From Candidatus Bipolaricaulota bacterium (GTDB lineage: Bacteria; Bipolaricaulota; Bipolaricaulia; RBG-16-55-9): a stretch of 13,035 bases of DNA. Location of the stretch: contig JAHEOA010000055.1 in the NCBI GenBank assembly GCA_018609825.1, positions 1 to 13,035 on the forward strand. The letters are read 5' to 3'. A program made the translations under genes and the position numbers. Below are positions 1 to 7,600 of this stretch, piece by piece. The notes beneath the pieces are model-generated. The model searched no databases, was not told where the DNA came from, and worked only from the letters and a program-made list of their open reading frames with translations. Positions within the stretch are counted from its first letter, which is position 1, and each line of letters starts with the position of its first letter.

Positions 1-1
1 C

Positions 2-310
2 CGCGTCCCGGCGACGTCCTTGCGGGACGAACTGGGACGGGATGTGGCCGTGACCGACGCCGCGAGGGCCGCGATCGACGGGATCGCATCGGCCTATCGG
101 AGGTTCCAGGCGTCCGGCTTCGCCCCCATTCGACACGAGGAGTGGCCCCAAGTCAGCGCCTTGGGCGAACACGTCTGGGTGGTTGACGATGATCACAAGC
201 AACGCGTCCGGGTCGCGGGCCTGGCCGAGGACGGGCGGCTGATCGTTGGAACCAACGACGGGATTCGCCATCTGGCGAGCGACGAGATCACGCTGGAACT
301 GGAGGAGTGA
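2..310 (+). CDS. birA: Biotin--[acetyl-CoA-carboxylase] ligase, C-terminal part (5' end outside window)
   Basis: The reading frame is open to the left edge (first full codon at position 2), so this is the last ~102 residues of a longer protein; the internal TTG near position 20 is not the true start. The visible chain begins RVPATSLRDELG, matching the 'ATSL' segment at the end of the biotin ligase catalytic domain. After a helix (residues AAIDGIASAYRRFQ) comes the small SH3-like BPL_C domain, with the typical pattern V.V.D....RVRVAGLAEDGRLIV...G...L.S.EI.L. The family joins biotin to the carrier domain of acetyl-CoA carboxylase through biotinyl-AMP. Whether this one also has the N-terminal DNA-binding domain of a BirA repressor cannot be seen. 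The stop lies 3 nt before purA, and the last codons contain the purA ribosome binding site, so the two are probably co-transcribed and coupled. Confidence 0.85.
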   Translation, partial: RVPATSLRDELGRDVAVTDAARAAIDGIASAYRRFQASGFAPIRHEEWPQVSALGEHVWVVDDDHKQRVRVAGLAEDGRLIVGTNDGIRHLASDEITLELEE

Positions 311-313
311 GGC

Positions 314-1621
314 ATGCCGGGCATTGCCGTCATCGGCGCCCAGTGGGGCGACGAGGGAAAAGGGAAGATCGCGCATCGACTGGCGCGCGAGGCCGACATG
401 GCGGTTCGCTTCAACGGGGGCACGAACGCGGGCCACACCGTCGCCGTGTCCAACGCTCAGGGGGCGAACGGGACGGACGAACGGGAGTTCAAGTTCCATC
501 TCGTCCCCTCGGGCGCGCTCCACGACGGCTGCGTCGGCGTGCTGGGCAACGGCATGGTGTTGGAGCCGCTGTCGCTGGCCCAGGAGATCCAACAGCTACG
601 CGAGGCCCGCAACGACCACCCCGAGATTCGCATCAGCGCGGGCGCCCACCTGATTCTGCCCTATCATCCCATGGTGGAGCGGCTCGAGGGCGCCCAGCGT
701 GAGCTCGACACGACGGCCAAGGGGATCGGGCCGGCCTATCAGGACAAGATCGCGCGCCGCGGGCTGCGGGCGGCGCATCTGCGCCATCCCGAGGCGTTCG
801 TCGAGCGCGTGACCGCCAATGTCGAGCTATTCCGCTCGCTCTATCCCGACTCGGAGGCCCTCCAGAATCTCGACGCGCGCGCCGAGGCCGAGCGTCTGTT
901 GGCAGCTTCGGAGGGCTTTGTCGACGCCATCACGGACACGATCGACGTCGTCAACGGCGCGCTCGACGAGGATCAGACCGTGGTGTTCGAGGGCGCCCAG
1001 GGGACGCTGCTCGACGTGGAGTTCGGGACGTATCCCTACGTGACCTCGTCGTACGCGACGATCGGGGGCGTCGGCGTCGGCGCGGGCGTGTCGCCGCGGC
1101 GGCTCGACCGCGTCATCGGCCTCGCCAAGGCCTTCACCAGCCGCGTGGGCGCCGGCCCGTTCCCCACCGAAGAGACGGGGGAGGTCGGCGATCGACTGCG
1201 CGGCACGGGCGAGAACCCCTGGGACGAGTACGGCACGACGACGGGCCGCCCGCGACGCTGCGGCTGGCTCGATCTGGTCGCCCTCGGCTACGCCGCGCGC
1301 CTGAACGGCTTCACCGAACTGGCGCTGGTCAAGCTGGACGTGCTGTCGGGATTGGACGAGCTCAAGGTCGCGACGGCCTATCGGCACGCGGGCCAGCAGC
1401 GCGCGACGTTCCCGAACGATGCCAAGACACTGGAGGCGTGCGAGCCCGTCTACGAGACGCTTCCCGGCTGGTCCGAGGCCATCACCCGTTGTCGGTCCTG
1501 GGACGAGCTGCCGACGAACGCCCAACGCTATGTCGGGTTCGTGGAGGAGGCGATCGGCGTGCCCGTGTCGATCATCTCCGTGGGCCGCGCCAGCGACGCC
1601 ACCATCGACGTGCCCCAATGA
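314..1621 (+). CDS. purA: Adenylosuccinate synthetase
   Basis: 435 residues, close to the family norm of about 425-430. The enzyme joins IMP and aspartate using GTP in the first committed step from IMP to AMP, in the cytoplasm. The P-loop-like motif GDEGKGK is at residues 12-18, with the catalytic Asp13. The VRFNGGTNAGHTV segment holds the catalytic His41. Other hallmarks are GNGMVLEP, TTAKGIGPAYQDKIARRGLR, FEGAQGTLLDVEFGTYPYVTSS, GTTTGRPRRCGWLDLV (IMP/aspartate loop) and KLDVLSG (guanine recognition). The ATG at 314 is preceded by GGAGGAG at 301-307, inside the last birA codons. Two oddities: about 10-13 extra residues (roughly 46-58, SNAQGANGTDER) between His41 and the FKFHLVPSG motif, and a C-terminal guanine-contact motif reading SVGRASDATI where most relatives have S.GP.R..TI. 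All core catalytic residues are present, so it is expected to be active. Confidence 0.97.
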   Translation: MPGIAVIGAQWGDEGKGKIAHRLAREADMAVRFNGGTNAGHTVAVSNAQGANGTDEREFKFHLVPSGALHDGCVGVLGNGMVLEPLSLAQEIQQLREARNDHPEIRISAGAHLILPYHPMVERLEGAQRELDTTAKGIGPAYQDKIARRGLRAAHLRHPEAFVERVTANVELFRSLYPDSEALQNLDARAEAERLLAASEGFVDAITDTIDVVNGALDEDQTVVFEGAQGTLLDVEFGTYPYVTSSYATIGGVGVGAGVSPRRLDRVIGLAKAFTSRVGAGPFPTEETGEVGDRLRGTGENPWDEYGTTTGRPRRCGWLDLVALGYAARLNGFTELALVKLDVLSGLDELKVATAYRHAGQQRATFPNDAKTLEACEPVYETLPGWSEAITRCRSWDELPTNAQRYVGFVEEAIGVPVSIISVGRASDATIDVPQ

Positions 1622-1633
1622 GGGACAAAGCGG

Positions 1634-1649
1634 CGTCCGGCACCGGACG
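1634..1649. other. Inverted repeat between purA and the rplM -35 box
   Basis: CGTCCGG (1634-1640) and CCGGACG (1643-1649) form a perfect 7-bp inverted repeat with a 2-nt spacer. As RNA it would fold as a 6-bp stem with a 4-nt loop, 12 nt after the purA stop, but no U-run follows, so a classical rho-independent terminator is not supported. It directly abuts the putative -35 hexamer of rplM (starts 1650). It could be an operator, a weak purA 3'-end hairpin, or chance in GC-rich DNA. Confidence 0.3.
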
Positions 1650-1678
1650 TTGCGAGGGGCCGTTCGGCGTGCTATAGT
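1650..1678 (+). promoter_or_regulatory. Promoter of rplM, extended -10 sigma70 type
   Basis: TTGCGA (1650-1655), 17-bp spacer, TATAGT (1673-1678), with the extended -10 TG dinucleotide at 1670-1671. The transcript would start near 1685, leaving a leader of only about 17 nt before the rplM ATG, with GGAGG at 1689-1693. The 11-mer GTGCTATAGTG (1669-1679) recurs exactly at 2354-2364 ahead of the secreted-protein operon. Confidence 0.7.
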
Positions 1679-1701
1679 GACGCATCTCGGAGGCATTCCC
1701 T

Positions 1702-2154
1702 ATGGAGACTCGACAGCGCACGTACGTCGCCAAGCAAGAGGAGATGGGCCAGGCGTGGGATCGCGAGTGGTGGATCGTGGACGCCCGCGGTCAGACGCTC
1801 GGGCGTATGGCCTCGCGGATCGCGCGGGTGCTCATGGGCAAACACAAGCCCATCTACACGCCGCACGTCGACGTCGGCGACTACGTGATTGTCGTCAACG
1901 CCGCCGAGATCGACGTCACGGGCAACAAGCGCGAGACGAAGTTCTACCACAACTACTCCGGCTATCCGGGCGGCATGCGCTCACGGTCGTTCGAGGAAGT
2001 CATCCGCAAGAACCCGACTGAGCCCGTCTACGAGGCCGTCCGCCGCATGCTGCCCAAGTCGAAGCTGGGCGCTCGCATGCTGAAAAAGCTCCGCGTCTAC
2101 GCCGACGAGGCGCACCCCCACGACGCGCAGAACCCGCAGCCGCTCGACCTGTAA
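1702..2154 (+). CDS. rplM: Large ribosomal subunit protein L13 (uL13)
   Basis: 150 residues against about 142-147 in most bacteria; the small excess is an N-terminal stretch before WWIVDARGQTLGRMAS. L13 is an early-assembly rRNA-binding protein of the 50S subunit. Diagnostic segments are the TLGRMASRIARVLMGKHKP helix, YTPHVDVGDYVIVVNAAEI, the GNK..TKFYHNYSGYPGG signature, and a tail with KLRVYADEAHPHDAQNP. The ATG at 1702 has GGAGG 8 nt upstream. It has its own promoter, and the leader is too short to hold a large autoregulatory mRNA structure. In most bacteria rplM is directly followed by rpsI (S9); here 265 nt of apparently non-coding DNA and an unrelated exported-protein gene follow, so rpsI must lie elsewhere. 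Confidence 0.97.
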   Translation: METRQRTYVAKQEEMGQAWDREWWIVDARGQTLGRMASRIARVLMGKHKPIYTPHVDVGDYVIVVNAAEIDVTGNKRETKFYHNYSGYPGGMRSRSFEEVIRKNPTEPVYEAVRRMLPKSKLGARMLKKLRVYADEAHPHDAQNPQPLDL

Positions 2155-2174
2155 GCCGGACCCCGCACGCCGCT

Positions 2175-2202
2175 GGGCGACTGGGCCATTCGGCCGCTGC
2201 CC
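2175..2202 (+). other. Imperfect hairpin downstream of rplM
   Basis: GGGC (2175-2178) and GGCC (2184-2187) pair with GGCC (2192-2195) and GCCC (2199-2202), giving two 4-bp stems separated by an internal loop. It lies 21 nt after the rplM stop. No U-run follows, so it is at best a weak or factor-dependent rplM 3' end. GC-rich DNA readily gives such structures by chance. Confidence 0.2.
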
Positions 2203-2253
2203 GCAACCGTCCCGCGATCGTCGACCTGCTCGCTCCGGGCCTGACCGGTGCAG

Positions 2254-2282
2254 TTGTCCCCACCGCCCCCGAGTGCTACAGT
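2254..2282 (+). promoter_or_regulatory. Distal promoter (P1) of the secreted-protein operon
   Basis: TTGTCC (2254-2259), 17-bp spacer, TACAGT (2277-2282) with the extended -10 TG at 2274-2275. The core GTGCTACAGT differs from the rplM and P2 versions (GTGCTATAGT) by one base. A transcript would start near 2289, giving a leader of about 130 nt before gene A. Confidence 0.55.
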
Positions 2283-2299
2283 CAATCCAAGAAACGCTC

Positions 2300-2333
2300 G
2301 GTCCTTCGCGAAAAAGCGAACGTAGTCTGGACC
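2300..2333 (+). other. Possible stem-loop in the P1 leader
   Basis: TTCGC (2305-2309) and GCGAA (2316-2320) form a 5-bp stem around an A-rich 6-nt loop. GGTCC (2300-2304) can pair with GGACC (2329-2333) to enclose it, leaving an 8-nt bulge on the 3' side. No U-run follows. It would exist only in RNA from the distal promoter. No known riboswitch class is recognised. Confidence 0.3.
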
Positions 2334-2354
2334 ACAGTTCGCCCAATAATCGGG

Positions 2355-2363
2355 TGCTATAGT
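2355..2363 (+). promoter_or_regulatory. Proximal promoter (P2) of the secreted-protein operon, extended -10
   Basis: TG at 2355-2356 and TATAGT at 2358-2363 make an extended -10 element identical to that of rplM. No good -35 hexamer is found at the expected distance (2335-2340 reads CAGTTC), which extended -10 promoters tolerate. Transcription would start near 2370, about 50 nt before the start codon of gene A. Confidence 0.55.
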
Positions 2364-2407
2364 GGCATTTGGATGATCAGACTCGCCTTAAACGCGAAGC
2401 GATGTAA

Positions 2408-2413
2408 AGGAGG
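2408..2413 (+). promoter_or_regulatory. Ribosome binding site deciding the start of gene A
   Basis: AGGAGG is followed by tandem possible starts GTG (2417) and ATG (2420). The spacing is 3 nt to the GTG and 6 nt to the ATG, so the ATG at 2420 is preferred. Confidence 0.75.
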
Positions 2414-2419
2414 CCTGTG

Positions 2420-4555
2420 ATGAGAGGTCCAACCCGCATGCTCCCTGCGTTGGGGGTATTGCTCTTTTTGCCGCTCCTCATTTCCGTATCCGTCGCAGCC
2501 CAGACCGGCGACACCGCCGCGTCGTACACGCTGGAGCAAGGAGATTTCAGCACGACCTTGGTGCCGCTCCGAGATTCACAGTCTGTGACGGATTTCTACA
2601 ACTACAGCAACTTCCAGTCCAACACGGGGCTGGAGGTCAACGGCCGTTCTCAGATCTTTCTCTATGAGAACACCAACACGGGCAACGTCAGCCTCGTCAT
2701 CGTCCATGGACTGGCCGACGGCGGCGCCGGCGACGTCAGCTTTTCGTTCGAGGGCTTGCCCGAGGGCACCCAGTTCCAGGTCCAGGACGACCCGGATGAC
2801 ACCTGGTCGCTCAACGTTCCGACCGCTCAGGTCGACTGGTCCTGGCAGGCCGGCTTCAACGACGGCGCCGTGCTCGGCCCGCTCTCGCGAACGTTCGAGA
2901 TGACGATCACGCCGCAGTTCAACTCCGGGATCGACGAGCTGGCCGCGCTGAGCGGCGACGTCAACAACCCCGACACCCGACTCCTGCCCAACCTCAACGA
3001 CGAGATCACCATCCGCGCGCGCGTGGGCACGCCGCCGACCGCCGAGTTCAGCCTCAACCCGCAGCAGCCCGGGGTCGGCACGTCGGTGTCGTTCGACGCC
3101 AGCGCGTCCGAGGCCGCGGACGATCAGGAGATTGACACCTACGAGTGGGACTTCGACGGCGACGGCAACTTCGAGGTCTCCACGGACTCCGCGACGATCG
3201 AGCACACGTTCGACGAGACGGGCACGTTCCGCGTGTCGCTGCGCGTCACCGACGACCGCGGCGTGAGCGCCACGGCGACCCGGACCGTGGAGGTCGTGGA
3301 GGTCAGCTCGCGCGCGACGCGGACCATTTCGACCCCGGAAGCCGCCGTCGGCTTCACGTTCCGCGTGACGGTCGAGATCGAGCTCGGCACCTCGGTCAAC
3401 GGGCTCGGGATGGACGAGGACCTGCCGCCGGGCTTCGAGATCACGCCCGTGAACAACGCCGGCGCCACGTTCAAGCGCGCCGAGACGCAGTGGGTCTGGC
3501 CGTCGTCACTGCAGGCCAACGAGATCCGCCGCGTCGTCTACGACGTGACCGTCAACCCCGAAGCCAACGTCGGCGAGCTGCCGAGCTGTTTCAGCATCGA
3601 CGGCTTCATCGAAAGCGCCTCGCCCGCCTTTATGACCGACATTCAGGGCCAGTCCGAGGTCTGCATGGTGGACTGCCTCTCCATCCCGGTGGCCGTCAGT
3701 CACCTGACGACCGAGGGCGTGGTGGACCTGCGCCTGGACAATCAGGTCACCGACGACCAGCTCCAGCGCTCGGTCTCGTTCTGGATGGAGGAGGCCGGCA
3801 TCCCCGGCACCTGCAACGCGCTCATCGACTGGGAGATGCTCAAGACCTTGACCGCCCATCAACTGGACGCGATCCCGGTGGACGAGGACGTGCCGACCCG
3901 CTCCGAACGCGGCGCGACCGTGACGCGCACGATCCACACGTCGCTGCCCGGCTTCCAGGTCTATCTGCCCAGTGACCAGGGGCGCGTCTTCCGGGTGCGG
4001 CTCCACATCGACGTCCAGAGCGAGCTGCGCGGCTTCGGCCTCAAGGAGACCTTCCCGCAGAACTGGCAGATCCGCGCGATCACCAACGACGGCGCGGTGT
4101 TCAAGAAGACCACCCGCGAGTGGGTCTTCACCGAGCGCCTGGATCCCCAGTTCACCGGCAGCAAGACCATCGTCTACGAGGTCACGGTGCCCGAGGGCGA
4201 GAGCACCGGCTTCGTGCGACTGCAGGGCAAGCACCAAGCGATCATCCCCAGCTTCGAGTTCCAGGACGACGGCGACCGCGAGGTCGAGCTCGTCGAGTGC
4301 CTCTCGGTGCCGGCGGCCGTGGCCCATCTGAACGCCGACCAGAACGCCATCGACGTCGGCATGTCGAACCTCATTGAGTTCGACCAGATCCAGGCCGCCA
4401 TCGCGTTCTGGCTCGAGGACGTCAGCGTGCCGGGCACCTGCGGCAAGACCGTCGGCTTCGAGACCATCAAGGCCCTGATCGCGCACTGGCTGACCGACAC
4501 GCCGGTGGATCAGACGCTGCCGGGCGGCGTGGCCGTCCCGAACCCGAACCGCTGA
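2420..4555 (+). CDS. Gene A: exported protein with PKD domain and two beta-plus-dockerin-like units
   Basis: 711 residues from the ATG at 2420; function unknown. A Sec signal peptide (residues 1-27) ends with SVAA before Gln28. Residues ~30-204 form a beta-rich region I cannot assign, containing FLYENTNTGNVSLVIVHG and WQAGFNDGAVLGPL. A PKD domain follows (~205-294, with YEWDFDGDGNFE). Then two tandem units, each a ~120-residue beta module (~296-415 and ~494-624; FRV, GLG.DE/GFGLKE, GA.FK, W.W/WVF, YDVTV/YEVTV) plus a helical module (417-492 and 625-701; S[IV]P.AV.HL, a QL/QIQ..I.FW helix, PGTC, and a second helix ending in AH.L). The beta module resembles DUF11-type Ig-like repeats. The helical module resembles a dockerin without calcium ligands. 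Six cysteines are seen; C419/C465 and C627/C674 lie at equivalent positions in the two helical modules and probably form disulfides. There is no C-terminal anchor. First gene of the operon, 68 nt before gene B. Likely a structural surface or extracellular protein. Confidence 0.9.
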   Translation: MRGPTRMLPALGVLLFLPLLISVSVAAQTGDTAASYTLEQGDFSTTLVPLRDSQSVTDFYNYSNFQSNTGLEVNGRSQIFLYENTNTGNVSLVIVHGLADGGAGDVSFSFEGLPEGTQFQVQDDPDDTWSLNVPTAQVDWSWQAGFNDGAVLGPLSRTFEMTITPQFNSGIDELAALSGDVNNPDTRLLPNLNDEITIRARVGTPPTAEFSLNPQQPGVGTSVSFDASASEAADDQEIDTYEWDFDGDGNFEVSTDSATIEHTFDETGTFRVSLRVTDDRGVSATATRTVEVVEVSSRATRTISTPEAAVGFTFRVTVEIELGTSVNGLGMDEDLPPGFEITPVNNAGATFKRAETQWVWPSSLQANEIRRVVYDVTVNPEANVGELPSCFSIDGFIESASPAFMTDIQGQSEVCMVDCLSIPVAVSHLTTEGVVDLRLDNQVTDDQLQRSVSFWMEEAGIPGTCNALIDWEMLKTLTAHQLDAIPVDEDVPTRSERGATVTRTIHTSLPGFQVYLPSDQGRVFRVRLHIDVQSELRGFGLKETFPQNWQIRAITNDGAVFKKTTREWVFTERLDPQFTGSKTIVYEVTVPEGESTGFVRLQGKHQAIIPSFEFQDDGDREVELVECLSVPAAVAHLNADQNAIDVGMSNLIEFDQIQAAIAFWLEDVSVPGTCGKTVGFETIKALIAHWLTDTPVDQTLPGGVAVPNPNR

Positions 4556-4612
4556 GACTGAGACGGATGACGGACACATGAGGCAGCCACTCGACGAAGG
4601 GGCATACGAAAA

Positions 4613-4618
4613 AGGAGG
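4613..4618 (+). promoter_or_regulatory. Ribosome binding site deciding the start of gene B
   Basis: AGGAGG lies 5 nt before the GTG at 4624 and 14 nt before the in-frame ATG at 4633. The GTG is therefore the better start, although both give a workable signal peptide. Confidence 0.65.
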
Positions 4619-4623
4619 GCGAA

Positions 4624-7600
4624 GTGCGCACCATGACTTCGACAAGATGGCGGATCGGCGCCGCGGCGATGATCGTCGCGGCGCTGGCGACCCTCGGCGG
4701 CGCCGCGAGCGTCGCCCAGCAGGCCCAGCAAATTGGCGACCTCGGGATATCCCAGACGGTTGAACCGCAAGAGCTGTTCGTCAAGGGGTCCGGCGTCGAG
4801 GACGAGGAGACCGCGGAAGTTCGACTGGCGTTCACCGCGCCGGAGCTTCCGGATCGACTGCCGACGGACCTGATGCTGGTCGTGGATCGGTCGGCCAGCT
4901 TCCCCGTCGACCAAGCCGGCCGCGCCGCGGAGCGGCTTATCGACAAGCTGGAGCCGAACGACCGCGTCGGCCTGGTGTCGTTCGCCACGGAAGCGACCGT
5001 CGACGCGCCGCTGACCTCGACGGCGAACAGTCAGCGCGTTCGCGCCGCGCTCGACGATCTGGTTGCCGAGGGCAAGACCGGCCTCGGCGCGGGCGTCGCG
5101 GTCGCCGCGGACGAACTGGACTTCTCAGGGCGAGACGAGGCCGAGCGCGTCGCCGTGGTCTTCACGGACGGCCGCAGCAACTTCGGCCGCGACCCGATCG
5201 CGGCCGCCGAAGTGGCCGCCGACCAGGGCGTGACGGTTCACACCGTCGGCATCGGCGACTTCCCCAACCGCGGCCTGTTGACCGACCTGGCCGAGACGAC
5301 GGGCGGCCAGTTCTTCGAGACCTTCACCGACAGCATCGCCCAGACCGTCTTTGAGAGCTCCCTCGACGAGGACATGCCCTACGCCCGCGACATAGAGGTC
5401 GTCACCACGCTCAACTCGGAGTTCAGCTTCGAGGGCGCGTTGCGAAACCCGCCGGCCGAGACCTCGCAACATCCCGACGGCGCGACGGAGCTGACCTGGC
5501 GCCGATCCCAGCTGGATCCGGACTCCACCTGGGAGCTGCGCTACGAGGTGAGCGCCGACGAGGACGGGACGTTCTCGCTCTACAACTCGACGGCCTACGT
5601 CCGCTACACCAATATTCAAGGCCGCGAGGTGGAAACGGACCTGCCGAACGTCAACCTGCGCGTCAAGCCCGCGCCGCCGTCCGTCAATGCCGACTTCCGC
5701 TTTGACCCCGACAACCCCGACCGCTTCGACACGATCAGCTTCACCGACCGATCATCGGTGGAAAGCGGCGGCCAGATCGCCCAATGGAAGTGGGACTTCG
5801 GCGACGGCACCACGAGCACGGAGCCGAATCCGACCCACCAATACCACGAGGACGGCACGTATCGCGTGGAGCTGACCGTCACGACGACCCAGGGCGTCGA
5901 GGACACCGCCACGGAGACGATCGAGGTCGCCACCGAGCCGCAGGTCGTGAACGCGGACTTTTCGTTCAGGCCCGACGACCCGACCCGCTTGGACAAGATC
6001 CGGTTCCAGGACCGCTCGACGCTGGAGCCGCGGGGCCAGATCGAGCGCTGGCGCTGGAACTTCGGCGACGGCACGATCTCCACCCAACAGAACCCCACGC
6101 ACCAGTACGACAGCGACGGCACGTATCGGGTGACGCTGACGGTTACCACCGACGAGGGCAACGAGGACACGGCCCAGGAGACGATCACGGTCGACACGCC
6201 GCAGCAGCAGATCGACGTCGATTTCTCCTTCAGCCCGGACGAGCCGACCCGCTTCGACGAGGTTGAATTCCGCGACAACTCGGAGGTCGAGCCGCGGGGC
6301 CGTATCACCGATTGGGAGTGGGACTTCGGCGACGGCGACACGTCCAATCGCCAGAACCCCACGCACCAGTACGACGAGGACGGGACCTACCGCGTCTCGC
6401 TCACCGTGACGACGGATGAGGACAACGAGGCGACGCTCCGACAGACGATCACGGTGGCGACGCCGGAGCAGGAAATCGACCCCGAGTTCTCCTTCAGCCC
6501 GGACGAACCGACCCGCTTCGACGCCGTCGAGTTCACGGACGAATCCGAGGTCGATCCGCGCGGTCGCGTCACCGAATGGCAGTGGGACTTCGGCGACGGC
6601 GAGTCCTCGACGAAACAGAACCCCGCACACCAATACGACGAGGACGGGGCCTATCGCGTCACGCTGGAGGTCACCACCGACGAGGACAACGAGGCCTCGG
6701 TCACCCAGACCGTCGAGGTCAACACGCCGCCCCAGGTCGTTGAGCCCGACTTCACGTTCACGCCGAGCGATCCGTCGCGCATCGACGAGATCGGGTTCAC
6801 CGACGAGACCGACGTCTCGCCGCGCGGCGAGGTGACCGAGTGGCACTGGGACTTCGGCGACGGCGAGTCCTCCACGGAACAGAACCCCACACACCAGTAC
6901 GACGAGGACGGCACCTATCGCGTCACGCTGACGGTGACCACCAACGAGGACAACGAGGCCACGGTGACCCAGACCGTCGAGGTGACCACGCCGCCGGTCA
7001 AGGCGGTCCGGACGATCGACACCTACACGCCGACCGACCGGACCTTGCCGACCCGCACGTTCCGCGTGACGCTCGATCTGCAGGTCAACGTGACCGTCCA
7101 CGGCATCGGCCTGGACGAAAACATGCCGGACGGCTGGGAGGTCACCCCGGTGGAGAACAGCACCGCCCAGCTGCGCTCCGACGATCTGCAGTGGCTGTTC
7201 TCCGAGACGTTCGAGCCGGGCGCCACGCGCGAGATCGTCTACGACGTGACCGTGCCGGAGTTCGACAATCCCGGCACGTTCCAGCTCGATGGGACGGTCA
7301 GCAGCGCGTCGCCGGAGCTCAACGTGGCCATTGAGGGCGACACCCAGCTGGAGATCGTCCCCGGCTTCGCAATCCCCGTGGTGATCGCCCACTGGGACAC
7401 GACCAACAACAAGCTCGACCTGAAGGCGTTCCCAACCCACACGATCAACAAGAACCAGATCCTGCAGGCGATCGCCTGGTGGCAGGAGGGGACCAACGTC
7501 CCGAACACGCAAGACGCCGCCGGCAACAAGCAGGCCATCGACTTCGCGATGGTCCAGAAGCTCGTCTCCTACTGGCTGACCGACACATCCGTCTTCGAGG

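Noticed and set aside
827..1696. 289-codon minus-strand frame opposite purA
   Set aside because: It is antisense to a fully conserved purA, with an Arg/Ala-rich composition and no family resemblance.
2155..2419. Searched for rpsI, a tRNA, a small RNA or a remnant gene after rplM
   Set aside because: No open frame with S9 features (such as a C-terminal KKARRRPQFSKR-type tail) and no tRNA-like fold was seen. Only promoter elements and weak hairpins are supported.
3506..4645. 379-codon minus-strand frame opposite gene A
   Set aside because: It is the shadow of a GC-rich coding region. Its composition is biased to Val/Asp/Gly/Arg/Leu and it has no motif.
5689..7008. Regular tandem repeats considered as a CRISPR array
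   Set aside because: The repeats are 264 bp, protein-coding in one frame and diverged at synonymous and nonsynonymous sites. They are PKD domains, not short repeats with unique spacers.
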